This document shows positions 30,709 through 39,281 of a stretch of DNA of 41,558 bases, one piece after another (positions within the stretch are counted from its first letter, which is position 1; every line of letters starts with the position of its first letter). The position numbers and the translations under genes are program-made. The notes under the pieces are model-generated. The model worked only from the letters and a program-made list of their open reading frames with translations. It did no database searches and was not told the origin of the DNA. The DNA lies in assembly GCA_016929115.1 (NCBI GenBank), contig JAFGJL010000031.1, forward strand, positions 1-41,558, read 5' to 3'. The stretch is from Candidatus Omnitrophota bacterium (lineage in GTDB: Bacteria; Omnitrophota; Gorgyraeia; 2-01-FULL-45-10).

Positions 30709-31206
30709 ATGAGAAGAATAAGCTTTTTGTGTCTCGCTGTTCTGATGTCGGCGCTTTTTCTGGCAGGCGGGTGCTCCAAGACGAGCGCCCTTGAGATCGG
30801 GGAAGAGGCGGTCGATTTTACCCTGCGTGATGTCAACGGCAAGACGGTCAACCTTTCCGACTTCAAAGGAAAAGTCATCATACTCGATTTTTTCGCGAGT
30901 TGGTGTCCGCCGTGCAGGCAGGAGATACCGGATTTCATAGACCTGCAGAAGGCATACGGCGACAAGGGTTTTACCATGGTTGGCGTGTCTCTCGTCGAGC
31001 CGGGCGAGGCGAAGAGTTTCGCCGATAAGATGGGCATAAATTATCCCGTGGTGGTCGACGACAACAGGGTCAGCGTTCTGTACGGTCCTATGCGCTCCAT
31101 ACCTACGACGTTTGTCATAGGCAAGGATTTCAGGATAGCCAGGATGTATATAGGCTACAGGCCCAAAAATGTCTTTGAAAGCGACGTGAAAGCGCTGCTC
31201 AAATAG
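30709..31206 (+). CDS. TlpA/ResA-like thioredoxin-fold lipoprotein
   Basis: Lipobox LAGGC; VDFTLRDVNGKTVNLSDFKGKVIILDFFASWCPPCRQEIPDF. Confidence 0.93.
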   Translation: MRRISFLCLAVLMSALFLAGGCSKTSALEIGEEAVDFTLRDVNGKTVNLSDFKGKVIILDFFASWCPPCRQEIPDFIDLQKAYGDKGFTMVGVSLVEPGEAKSFADKMGINYPVVVDDNRVSVLYGPMRSIPTTFVIGKDFRIARMYIGYRPKNVFESDVKALLK

Positions 31207-31219
31207 CGGAGACGGGAAG

Positions 31220-31867
31220 ATGATAATTTCCAAACAGAAGGACCCGAAGGAGATATTGCAGTATCTCGAAGGGCATAATAAGATATTCATCATAGGCTGC
31301 GGCGAGTGCTCTACGACATGTAAATCCGGCGGCGAGGAAGAAGTCAAGAAGATGAAAGAGCTGCTTGAGAAAGAGGGCAAGACCGTCACAGGATACTGCG
31401 TGCCGAAAGCGCCGTGCATAGCGGCGCAGGTGAAGCTGGAACTTGCCAAGAACAGGAAGGCGATCGAGGCGTCCGAGTCGGTGCTCGTATTGGCGTGCGG
31501 GCTCGGCATCCAGTCGGTGAAAGAGAATATGCGAGTGGAGAGGCCCGTCCATGTCGGGTGCGACACGCTCTTCATGGGCGAGGTGGACGGCCAGGGTGCG
31601 TTCCTCGAGCGCTGCTCCGCGTGCGGCGAATGCGTCTTAGAGCTTACCGGCATGATCTGCCCTATAACGCGCTGCCCGAAGTCGCTTCTGAACGGGCCGT
31701 GCGGCGGCCAGGACAAAGGCAAGTGCGAGGTCGATAAGGACCGCGACTGCGCCTGGGTCCTTATCTATAACGAGCTAAAGAAACAGAACAGGCTGGACCT
31801 GCTCAAGAAGATAAAGCCACCCAAAGACCACACAAAGTCCACAAAACCCCGTCAACTGACGCTGTAA
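31220..31867 (+). CDS. metV: MetV-like (methylenetetrahydrofolate reductase C-terminal, zinc/Fe-S-cysteine-rich domain)
   Basis: IFIIGCGECSTTCKSGGEEEVKKMKELL, CSACGECVLELTGMICPITRCPKSLLNGPCGGQDKGKCEVDKDRDCAWVLIYNEL. Confidence 0.85.
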   Translation: MIISKQKDPKEILQYLEGHNKIFIIGCGECSTTCKSGGEEEVKKMKELLEKEGKTVTGYCVPKAPCIAAQVKLELAKNRKAIEASESVLVLACGLGIQSVKENMRVERPVHVGCDTLFMGEVDGQGAFLERCSACGECVLELTGMICPITRCPKSLLNGPCGGQDKGKCEVDKDRDCAWVLIYNELKKQNRLDLLKKIKPPKDHTKSTKPRQLTL

Positions 31868-31927
31868 GCGGAGCCATTGGCATAAATGGTTGCGTTTGGG
31901 CTCTTTATATGCTAATTTGTATATAAT

Positions 31928-32476
31928 ATGAAACATGTCATAAGAAAAAACATAAAAAAGCTCCTGGATACGCATTCTGGGCTTGAAAAATCGCGAAAGA
32001 GTGCTATAATAAAAGGCAAGCTATTCAATGAGGAGGTATTCAGAAAGGCACGTGTCGTGATGTTTTACGTCTCGCTCAAGGACGAAGTAGATACGGTACC
32101 GATGATAGACGAGGCGTTAAAGGCGGGAAAGAGGGTTTGCGTTCCTGTCATCTTGAAGGAAGAGAAGAAATTGATAGCAGGCGAGATACATAACAGATTG
32201 GAAGATCTGGAAAAACAGCACTTTGGGATCTATCAGCCGCGCGCTGACAGGGTCAAAGAGGTCCCCTTGAAAGATATAGATCTGGTGGTCGTTCCCGGCG
32301 TCGCTTTCGATAAGCATGACATGCGACTGGGCAGGGGGCACGGCTACTATGACCGGTTCCTGAGCTGTCTTTCCGCCAACACCAAGACGATCGGCCTCGC
32401 TTTCGATTTCCAGCTCGTAGAGCACCTTCCCAAGCAACCCCACGACATTCCTGTCTGGAAGACCATCGCTGCATAA
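31928..32476 (+). CDS. 5-formyltetrahydrofolate cyclo-ligase
   Basis: IRKNIKKLLDTHS...RKSAIIKGKLF; VPGVAFDKHDMRLGRGHGYYDRFLS. Confidence 0.93.
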   Translation: MKHVIRKNIKKLLDTHSGLEKSRKSAIIKGKLFNEEVFRKARVVMFYVSLKDEVDTVPMIDEALKAGKRVCVPVILKEEKKLIAGEIHNRLEDLEKQHFGIYQPRADRVKEVPLKDIDLVVVPGVAFDKHDMRLGRGHGYYDRFLSCLSANTKTIGLAFDFQLVEHLPKQPHDIPVWKTIAA

Positions 32477-32485
32477 CGGCATAAT

Positions 32486-32585
32486 CAGTAGACAGTAGCG
32501 CGACACTAACGGAAGAAGCGCCGCCATTTGCCAAAGGCCCATACCGCCTTAAGGTATTCCATTCCGGCAGCGCGCCGCGTCGCGC
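32486..32585. other. Structured intergenic region between 5-FCL and rny
   Basis: CAGTAGA CAGTAGC heptads (32486-32499); nested pairings GCGCGAC (32498-32504)/GTCGCGC (32579-32585), CGGAA (32510-32514)/TTCCG (32562-32566), ATACC (32541-32545)/GGTAT (32553-32557). Confidence 0.45.
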
Positions 32586-32616
32586 GAGATCTACGTTTTT
32601 AAATAGGGGGGGCAGT

Positions 32617-34188
32617 ATGTACAAGGATATGACGGTAGTTTATATCGGGCTTGCAACATTGGGCGCGGTCTCCTTCTTCCTGTTGGGCTACTCGATAAGA
32701 AAATTCTACGCCAAGAAGAAGGTCAGGACAGCGGAGGAGAACGCGAGAAGGGCGCTTGAGAACTCGAAGGTCGAGGCCGACAAGATACGCCGCCAGGCGG
32801 AGATCGAGGCCAAGGATTTCCTGTTGAAAGCGCGCTCGGAATTCGAGAACGAGACAAGGGCGCGGCGGCAGGAGGGCATCACGCTCGAGAAGCGCCTGAT
32901 CCAGAAAGAGGAGAACCTCGACAGGAAGGTCGACCTTATCGACCGCAAGGAGAAGGACCTCGAGCGGAGGGACCAGTCGATCTCCGCGCGCGAAAAGAAC
33001 ATCGGCACCAAGGAGAGGGAGCTGGAATCGCTTTTGCAGGCGGAGAAGGAACAGCTGCAAAGGGTGTCCGGCATGACCAGGGACGAGGCGAGACAGGTGT
33101 TGTTGAAGAGGCTGGAGGACGATGTGAAGCAGGAAGCGGCCCTCATGATAAAGAGGACCGAGGATGAGGCGCGCGAGAAAGCCGACAAGGAGGCCCGCAA
33201 GATCATAGGGCTCGCCATACAGAAATGCGCCGCCGAGCACACGGTCGAGACGACGGTGAGCGTGGTGAACCTGCCGAACGACGAGATGAAGGGCCGCATC
33301 ATAGGTCGCGAGGGCCGCAACATACGCGCCCTTGAGGTCGCGACGGGCATCGATGTCATCATAGACGATACGCCGGGGGCGGTCATACTCTCCGGCTTCG
33401 ATCCGATAAAGCGCGAGATCGCCAAGATGTCGCTAGAAAAGCTTCTCGAGGACGGCCGCATACATCCCGGGAGGATCGAAGAGGTAGTCGAAAAGACGAA
33501 GAAGGAGCTTGACAACCTGATCCGCGAAGAGGGCGAGAAGGCGCTCTTCGAGACCGGGCTGCACGGCATGCATCCGGAGCTGGTTAAGCTGTTGGGCCGG
33601 TTGAAATACCGAACGAGCTACGGCCAGAACGTCCTGCAGCACTCGAAAGAGGTGGCGCACCTGATGGGCGTCATGGCCGGCGAGCTTAAACTGGACCCGA
33701 CGCTCGCGAAGCGCATAGGGCTTCTGCACGACATCGGGAAGTCCGTGAGCCACGAGGTCGAGGGCACGCATTCGAAGATAGGCTCGGACCTCGCGCGCAA
33801 ATACGGCGAGTCGGAGAACATCTGCCACGCTATCGAGGCGCACCACCAGGACATCGAGGCGAAGACGCTCCTCGCCGTAATGGCGCAGGCGGCCGACGCG
33901 ATAAGCGCGTCAAGGCCGGGCGCGCGGCGCGAGACGCTCGAGGTCTACATCAAGCGCCTTGAAAAGCTTGAGTCGATAGCCGATTCGTTCAAGGGCGTCG
34001 AGAAGGCCTACGCGATACAGGCCGGGCGCGAGATACGCGTCATCGTCCAGCCCGAGAAGATAACCGACGCGCAGGCGGCTGTGCTGGCGCGCGATATCAC
34101 GAAAAAGATCGAAGAGGGCCTGGAGTATCCGGGCCAGATCAAGGTGACGGTCATTAGAGAAACGCGAGCAGTAGAATATGCGAAATAA
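32617..34188 (+). CDS. rny: Ribonuclease Y
   Basis: N-terminal TM plus coiled coil, [63 protein letters not shown]. Confidence 0.97.
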   Translation: MYKDMTVVYIGLATLGAVSFFLLGYSIRKFYAKKKVRTAEENARRALENSKVEADKIRRQAEIEAKDFLLKARSEFENETRARRQEGITLEKRLIQKEENLDRKVDLIDRKEKDLERRDQSISAREKNIGTKERELESLLQAEKEQLQRVSGMTRDEARQVLLKRLEDDVKQEAALMIKRTEDEAREKADKEARKIIGLAIQKCAAEHTVETTVSVVNLPNDEMKGRIIGREGRNIRALEVATGIDVIIDDTPGAVILSGFDPIKREIAKMSLEKLLEDGRIHPGRIEEVVEKTKKELDNLIREEGEKALFETGLHGMHPELVKLLGRLKYRTSYGQNVLQHSKEVAHLMGVMAGELKLDPTLAKRIGLLHDIGKSVSHEVEGTHSKIGSDLARKYGESENICHAIEAHHQDIEAKTLLAVMAQAADAISASRPGARRETLEVYIKRLEKLESIADSFKGVEKAYAIQAGREIRVIVQPEKITDAQAAVLARDITKKIEEGLEYPGQIKVTVIRETRAVEYAK

Positions 34189-34257
34189 TAGCGTATAGCG
34201 GATAGCGTTTAGCGTATAGAAAACCTAAACGCTATACGCTCCACGCTAAACGCTAAA
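34189..34257. repeat. Heptad-iterated hairpin (AGCG / CGCT words), rny-ymdB junction
   Basis: AGCG at 34190, 34197, 34204, 34211 and CGCT at 34230, 34237, 34244, 34251: four units per arm at exact 7-nt spacing, imperfect ~30-nt arms, starts directly after the rny stop. Confidence 0.9.
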
Positions 34258-34268
34258 ACGAGGATTTT

Positions 34269-35048
34269 ATGCACATTCTGTTCATCGGCGACATAGTGGG
34301 TGAGCCTGGAAGGCGCGCGGTCAAGGAGCTCCTGCCGAAGATATGCAAAAAAGAGGCGATCGATTTCGTCATAGCGAACGGCGAGAACGTCGCCGGCGGA
34401 AGCGGTATTACCCCGCAGCTGGCGAAAGAGCTTTTCGGCTACGGCATCGACGTCCTGACGACCGGCGACCATGTCTGGAAGCGCAAAGAGATCGTCGAGG
34501 CGGAGGAGTGGGACGGCCGGCTGCTCAGGCCCGCCAACTACCCCCGCCAGACGCCCGGGTTCGGCGCAACGGTCGTCGAGTCGAAGGCCGGCGTCAGCGT
34601 CGCAGTCATCGATCTTTTGGGGAGGGTCTTCATGCAGGCGGTGGAATGCCCGTTCAGGGTGGCGAAGGAAGAGATAGAGCGCGTCAAGAACAAGGCGCGC
34701 GTCATCGTCATCGACATGCACGCCGAGGCGACCAGCGAGAAGATAGCACTCGGCTGGTACCTGGACGGCCTTGTGAGCGCGATAATAGGCACGCACACGC
34801 ACGTCCAGACCGCCGACGAGAAGATATTGCCGGGCGGCACGGCGTTCATCTGTGACGCCGGCATGACCGGGCCGCTCGATTCGGTCATAGGCAGGAAGAA
34901 GGAACAGGTATTAACGCGTTTTGTCACGCAGATGCCTGCAAGGTTTGAAGTGGCGGACAACGACGTCCAGCTTCATGGCGTGATCGTCGACGTGGACGAT
35001 AAGACCGGCAAGGCGTATTCGATAAAACGGATACAGGAAAAGTTGTAG
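34269..35048 (+). CDS. ymdB: YmdB-family metallophosphoesterase
   Basis: MHILFIGDIVGEPGRRAVKELLPKICKKEAIDFVIANGENVAGGSGITPQLAKELF; DMHAEATSEKIALGWYLDG. Confidence 0.94.
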   Translation: MHILFIGDIVGEPGRRAVKELLPKICKKEAIDFVIANGENVAGGSGITPQLAKELFGYGIDVLTTGDHVWKRKEIVEAEEWDGRLLRPANYPRQTPGFGATVVESKAGVSVAVIDLLGRVFMQAVECPFRVAKEEIERVKNKARVIVIDMHAEATSEKIALGWYLDGLVSAIIGTHTHVQTADEKILPGGTAFICDAGMTGPLDSVIGRKKEQVLTRFVTQMPARFEVADNDVQLHGVIVDVDDKTGKAYSIKRIQEKL

Positions 35049-35072
35049 CGCGAGGATCACGAAAGGCAACAC

Positions 35073-35921
35073 ATGCCGTACAAGATACTGGAGAAGGCCA
35101 GGCTGAATTCCGTAGTCTGGAAGATAAAGGTGCACGCCCCGACACCGGCAAAGGCCGCGAGGGCGGGCCAATTCATCATCCTGAGGATCGACGAAAAGGG
35201 TGAGCGGATACCGCTCACGATAAGCGATGCCGACCCTGCGAAAGGTGTCCTTACGATCATATTTCAGGAGGCAGGAAAGACGACGAAGAAGATGGCGGCG
35301 ATGAAGGCGGGCGACAGCTTCGCCGACGTATTCGGCCCGCTCGGGAAGGCGACGCATTTCGGCAAGATAGGCAAGGTCGTGCTGGTCGCCGGCGGCGTCG
35401 GGATAGCGGAAATACTTCCGGTGGCGCAGTACGCCAAGACATGCGGCAATTTCGTTGCGACGATCATCGGCGCCAGGACGAAAGAGCTCCTGATACTGGA
35501 AGACGAGCTCAAAAAGTGGAGCGACAGGCTCATCGTGACGACCGACGACGGCTCGTACGGGACGAAGGCCCTCGTTACGGGGCCGCTCAAGGAGCTGCTC
35601 GAAAAAGAGAAATTCGGCCTCTGTTACTGTGTCGGGCCGGACATCATGATGAAGTTTGTCGCCGAGACGACGAGGCCCTTCGGCCTCAAGACGTTCGTCT
35701 CGCTTGACGCCAACATGGTCGACGCGACCGGCATGTGCGGGACCTGCCGCGTGACGGTCGGCGGCAAGACGCGGTTCACGTGCGTCGACGGGCCTGAATT
35801 CGACGCCCATCTCGTCGACTGGGATGAATTCCTGAAGAGGCAGAAGCGCTTTGTGGACGAGGAAAAGGCCTCATTGGCGGCGTTCGGAGAGCAGCATAAG
35901 GAATGCATGCACAAGGTGTGA
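35073..35921 (+). CDS. Ferredoxin:NADP(H) oxidoreductase/sulfide dehydrogenase small subunit (SudB/NfnA-like)
   Basis: FAD/NAD-binding reductase fold; C-terminal GMCGTCRVTVGGKTRFTCVDGPEFDAHLVDWDEFLKRQKRF; adjacent to SudA-like gene. Confidence 0.88.
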   Translation: MPYKILEKARLNSVVWKIKVHAPTPAKAARAGQFIILRIDEKGERIPLTISDADPAKGVLTIIFQEAGKTTKKMAAMKAGDSFADVFGPLGKATHFGKIGKVVLVAGGVGIAEILPVAQYAKTCGNFVATIIGARTKELLILEDELKKWSDRLIVTTDDGSYGTKALVTGPLKELLEKEKFGLCYCVGPDIMMKFVAETTRPFGLKTFVSLDANMVDATGMCGTCRVTVGGKTRFTCVDGPEFDAHLVDWDEFLKRQKRFVDEEKASLAAFGEQHKECMHKV

Positions 35922-35922
35922 T

Positions 35923-37326
35923 ATGACAAAGATAAAGATGAGAGAACAGGACCCTGCTGAGAGGGTCAAGAATTTCAATGAAGTGGCCATGGGCCTGAGC
36001 GAAGAGGACGCCGTAGCGGAGGCCAAAAGGTGCCTGCAGTGCAAGAAAGCGCTCTGCATGAGCGGCTGCCCGGTGGAGATAGACATCCCGGCCTTCATAA
36101 AGGATATCGTCGAGGGAAAATACGAAAAGGCCCTGTTTAAGATCAGGGAAAAGAATTCGCTTCCCGCCGTATGTGGAAGGGTCTGCCCGCAGGAGGACCA
36201 GTGCGAGAAGGCCTGCGTCCTCTCGAAAAAGGGCGCGCCGATCGGCATCGGATATCTCGAGAGGTTCGTGGCGGACTGGGAATTGAAGAAAAAGAGGGAG
36301 TATGTGGCGCACACCGATCTCCCGAAAGAGTCGCCTGCCCATAAGAAGCACGCCCACGGCAAAAAGGTCGCCGTTATAGGCTCCGGGCCGGCCGGCCTCA
36401 CGTGCGCCGGAGACCTGGCGAACATGGGCTACGACGTGACGGTCTTCGAATCGCTGCACAAGCCGGGCGGGGTGCTGATGTACGGCATCCCGGAGTTCAG
36501 GCTCCCGAAGGCTATAGTAGAGGCGGAGATGAATTACGTGAAACATATCGGTGTCAAGCTCGAGGTGAACTTCCTCGCGGGAAAGACGGGCACCATCGAC
36601 GAGCTGAGGGAGCAGGGGTTCAAGGCCTTCTTTGTAGGCATCGGAGCGGGGCTGCCGTATTTTCTCGGCGTAGAGGGTGAGAACCTGAACGGCATATACT
36701 CGGCCAACGAATTCTTGACGCGCACCAACCTGATGAAAGCGTATCTTTTTCCGGAATACGACACTCCGATAAGGGTCGGAGAGCGCGTCGGCGTTGTAGG
36801 CGCCGGCAATGTCGCTATGGACTCCGCGCGCTGCGCCCTGAGGCTCGGCGCAAAAGAGGTCTCCATCATCTACCGCAGGAGCGAGCAGGAGATGCCCGCC
36901 AGGCGGGAGGAGATCATCAGGGCGAAGGAAGAAGGCATAAGGTTTGAGCTTTTGACGAACCCCACGAAATTTTTCGGCGACGAAAAAGGCTGGGTCAAAG
37001 GGGCGGAACTGTTGCGCAACGAGCTCGGCGCCCCGGACGCGAGCGGCCGCCGCAGGCCGGTGCCGATAAAGGGCTCCGAGTTCAGGATGAAGCTCGATAC
37101 GGTTATCATCGCTGTTGGGCAGGGGTCGAACCCGCTCCTTCCGGCGACGCTGCCCGACCTTAAAGTGACCGACGACGGTACGATAGTTTGTAACGATGAT
37201 CTCATGACGTCGATACCGGGCGTCTTTGCCGGCGGCGATATCGTCACCGGCGCGGCTACGGTCATCTCGGCGATGGGCATGGGCAAGAAGGCCGCCCGCT
37301 CGATTGACAAATACCTGATGAGTTAA
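35923..37326 (+). CDS. Glutamate synthase small-subunit-like flavoprotein (SudA/NfnB/GltA-like)
   Basis: CLQCKKALCMSGCPVEIDIPAFI, CGRVCPQEDQCEKACVL, VAVIGSGPAGLTCAGDLANMGYDVTVFE. Confidence 0.92.
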   Translation: MTKIKMREQDPAERVKNFNEVAMGLSEEDAVAEAKRCLQCKKALCMSGCPVEIDIPAFIKDIVEGKYEKALFKIREKNSLPAVCGRVCPQEDQCEKACVLSKKGAPIGIGYLERFVADWELKKKREYVAHTDLPKESPAHKKHAHGKKVAVIGSGPAGLTCAGDLANMGYDVTVFESLHKPGGVLMYGIPEFRLPKAIVEAEMNYVKHIGVKLEVNFLAGKTGTIDELREQGFKAFFVGIGAGLPYFLGVEGENLNGIYSANEFLTRTNLMKAYLFPEYDTPIRVGERVGVVGAGNVAMDSARCALRLGAKEVSIIYRRSEQEMPARREEIIRAKEEGIRFELLTNPTKFFGDEKGWVKGAELLRNELGAPDASGRRRPVPIKGSEFRMKLDTVIIAVGQGSNPLLPATLPDLKVTDDGTIVCNDDLMTSIPGVFAGGDIVTGAATVISAMGMGKKAARSIDKYLMS

Positions 37327-37519
37327 ATTTTTTCGCTCCACCCGGAAGGCGTCACTTTTGCGGCCGCCCTCCGCTTGCCGCGGCCTCAGATTAGGCATCT
37401 TCGGCCGCTGTGCAAAAATTTTGACGGTGAAGCCTGGACCGCCATAAGGTGTCAAAATTTTTGGACAGTCGCTCCGGGCGGACCACAAAAGTTCCGCCTC
37501 TTGCGAAGCGAAAAAATTT
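37325..37519. repeat. Large nested inverted repeat, element A
   Basis: Outer AAATTTTTTCGCT (37325-37337)/AGCGAAAAAATTT (37507-37519), GGCGtcACTTTTG/CAAAAGTtcCGCC, inner CAAAAATTTTGAC (37413-37425)/GTCAAAATTTTTG (37451-37463); contains CAGTCGCTCCGG (37466-37477). Confidence 0.85.
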
Positions 37520-37535
37520 TGATTCTTTTGAGAGG

Positions 37536-37725
37536 GTGAAATTTTACGGGTGGCTCGGGCCCAGCCTTGAGGGCCGTAGGCGGCTGAGTGTTTACGGGAT
37601 GGGGTTATCAGCCGCCGAAGGCGGCATGAAAGATACCCGTCTAGCATGCGTGTCGAGTGTAAACCCCGTACGAAGCCGCCTAAAGGACCGAAAGGCGGCC
37701 CGAGACAGGACCCGTAAAATTTCAC
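37536..37725. repeat. Large nested inverted repeat, element B
   Basis: Perfect 16-bp arms GTGAAATTTTACGGGT/ACCCGTAAAATTTCAC, then CTCGGGCC (37554-37561)/GGCCCGAG (37697-37704), TAGGCGGCT (37577-37585)/AGCCGCCTA (37674-37682), inner GCCGCCGAAGGCGGC hairpin. Confidence 0.9.
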
Positions 37726-37736
37726 AAAACCATAAT

Positions 37737-38948
37737 ATGCCGAACGAGCAGAAAGAAAAGCACGTATATACGGTCACCGAGCTCACGAAGTATATACGCG
37801 TGATACTCGAGGATTCGTTCCCGAACGTGTGGATCGAGGGTGAGATATCGAATTACACTCTCCATTCATCGGGCCACATGTATTTTTCCCTGCGCGACGC
37901 CAATTCGGTCCTGAAGTGCGCGATGTTCAAGCGCGCAAACGAGAAGCTGAAATTCAAGCCGAAGGACGGGATGAAGGTCATCTGTTTCGGCTCGATAAGC
38001 GTCTACGAGGCGCGCGGCGATTACCAGCTCATCGTCCAGGAGATAGAGCCGAAGGGGGTCGGCGCGCTGCAGCTGCAGTTCCAGCAGCTGAAGGAGAGGC
38101 TCTTCAAGGAAGGGCTCTTCGATGAGCGCCACAAGATACGGATACCGTTCCTGCCGATGAGGATCGGGGTGGTCACGAGCCCTACAGGGGCGGCGATACG
38201 CGATATCCTGAACATATCGCGCAGGCGCTTTTCGAACGTCGAGATAATCATAAATCCGGTCAAGGTGCAGGGCGAAGGCGCAAAAGACGAAATAGCCGCG
38301 GCGATAAGGCAGTTCAACAAGCTCGCCAATATAGACGTAATGATCGTGACAAGGGGCGGAGGGAGCCTTGAAGACCTCTGGCCGTTCAACGAGGAGGCCG
38401 TGGCGCGGGCCATCTACGATTCGGAGATACCCGTCATCAGCGCCGTGGGCCACGAGATAGACTACACCATCTCGGACTTTGTCGCCGACTTCAGGGCGCC
38501 GACGCCGTCCGCGGCGGCCGAGCTCGTCATCCCGAACAAGGACGACCTCGTCGGGCTTATCAGGACATCGGTGACCAGGCTGAAGAACGCCCTTATTAAC
38601 GAGCTTGAGATGCTCCAGGAAAAGCTCGCCAAGCTCAGGGGAAGCTATGTATTGCGCCAGCCCCTCAACATGGTCATACAGTACCAGCAGAAGATCGACG
38701 GCCTTGTCGAGGACCTTATGCTCCATACCGACCACCTCGTCATACGGCGCGAGGAAAGCTTTAAGCTCCTTGCGGGCAAGCTCGATACGCTGAGCCCGCT
38801 CGCCATACTCAATAGAGGGTATAGCATAACCGCGAAGCTGCCCGAGGGGCGGATAATCAAAACGGCATCCGATATAAAACAAGGCGATCTGGTCGAGACG
38901 AAACTGGGTAAAGGAAAGTTCACAAGTAAGGTAGAAAGTGTAAGTTGA
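37737..38948 (+). CDS. xseA: Exodeoxyribonuclease VII large subunit
   Basis: YTVTELTKYIRVILEDSFPNVWIEGEISNYTLHSSGHMYFSLRD; IVTRGGGSLEDLWPFNEEAVARAIYDSEIPVISAVGHEIDYTISDFVAD. Confidence 0.97.
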   Translation: MPNEQKEKHVYTVTELTKYIRVILEDSFPNVWIEGEISNYTLHSSGHMYFSLRDANSVLKCAMFKRANEKLKFKPKDGMKVICFGSISVYEARGDYQLIVQEIEPKGVGALQLQFQQLKERLFKEGLFDERHKIRIPFLPMRIGVVTSPTGAAIRDILNISRRRFSNVEIIINPVKVQGEGAKDEIAAAIRQFNKLANIDVMIVTRGGGSLEDLWPFNEEAVARAIYDSEIPVISAVGHEIDYTISDFVADFRAPTPSAAAELVIPNKDDLVGLIRTSVTRLKNALINELEMLQEKLAKLRGSYVLRQPLNMVIQYQQKIDGLVEDLMLHTDHLVIRREESFKLLAGKLDTLSPLAILNRGYSITAKLPEGRIIKTASDIKQGDLVETKLGKGKFTSKVESVS

Positions 38949-38966
38949 AATTTCTATAAATTTCAA
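38945..38966. repeat. Inverted repeat TTGAAATTT-CTAT-AAATTTCAA at xseA stop
   Basis: Perfect 9-bp arms; includes the xseA TGA. Confidence 0.6.
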
Positions 38967-38987
38967 TCTGGTCTATGGAGGGATGAT

Positions 38988-39278
38988 ATGGCGGACATGA
39001 AATTCGAAGAGGCGCTGAAAAAACTGGAAAAGATAGTCGAGGACCTTGAGGCAGGCGACCTTTCGCTCGACGACGCGCTCGAAAAGTACGAAGAGGGCAT
39101 AAAGCTCTCGAAGCTCTGCGCGAAAAAATTGGAGCTTGCCAAAAAGAAAGTCGAACTCCTGGTCAAGTCCGAGGACGGCTCCGTCGAGCTGAAGCCGTTC
39201 GACGAATCAACGGCCGGGGATGAAAAGCCGGCGCAGGAAGCGAAGAAGAAAAAGGTAAAAGAGGAAACCCCGTTTTAA
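38988..39278 (+). CDS. xseB: Exodeoxyribonuclease VII small subunit
   Basis: FEEALKKLEKIVEDLEAGDLSLDDALEKYEEGIKLSKLCAKKLELAKKKVELL. Confidence 0.95.
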   Translation: MADMKFEEALKKLEKIVEDLEAGDLSLDDALEKYEEGIKLSKLCAKKLELAKKKVELLVKSEDGSVELKPFDESTAGDEKPAQEAKKKKVKEETPF

Positions 39279-39281
39279 TAC

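Noticed and set aside
30481-31722. 413-aa minus-strand ORF across ccdA/tlpA/metV
   Set aside because: Overlaps three recognisable plus-strand genes; no motif support.
31861-31912. Terminator after metV (GAGCC...GGGCTCTTT)
   Set aside because: Pairing is weak with a large loop; could be chance, so not listed as a feature.
34189-34257. CRISPR-like array
   Set aside because: Units are 7 nt, with no spacers and no cas genes; the arms are inverted rather than direct repeat-spacer units.
35776-37725. 649-aa minus-strand ORF opposite the SudA-like gene and the repeat elements
   Set aside because: Antisense shadow of a clear conserved CDS; low-complexity Arg/His/Pro-rich translation with no recognisable motifs.
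37449-37736. N-terminal extension of xseA in the ORF track
   Set aside because: The extension translates the inverted-repeat element B; the conserved XseA N-terminus begins at ATG 37737.
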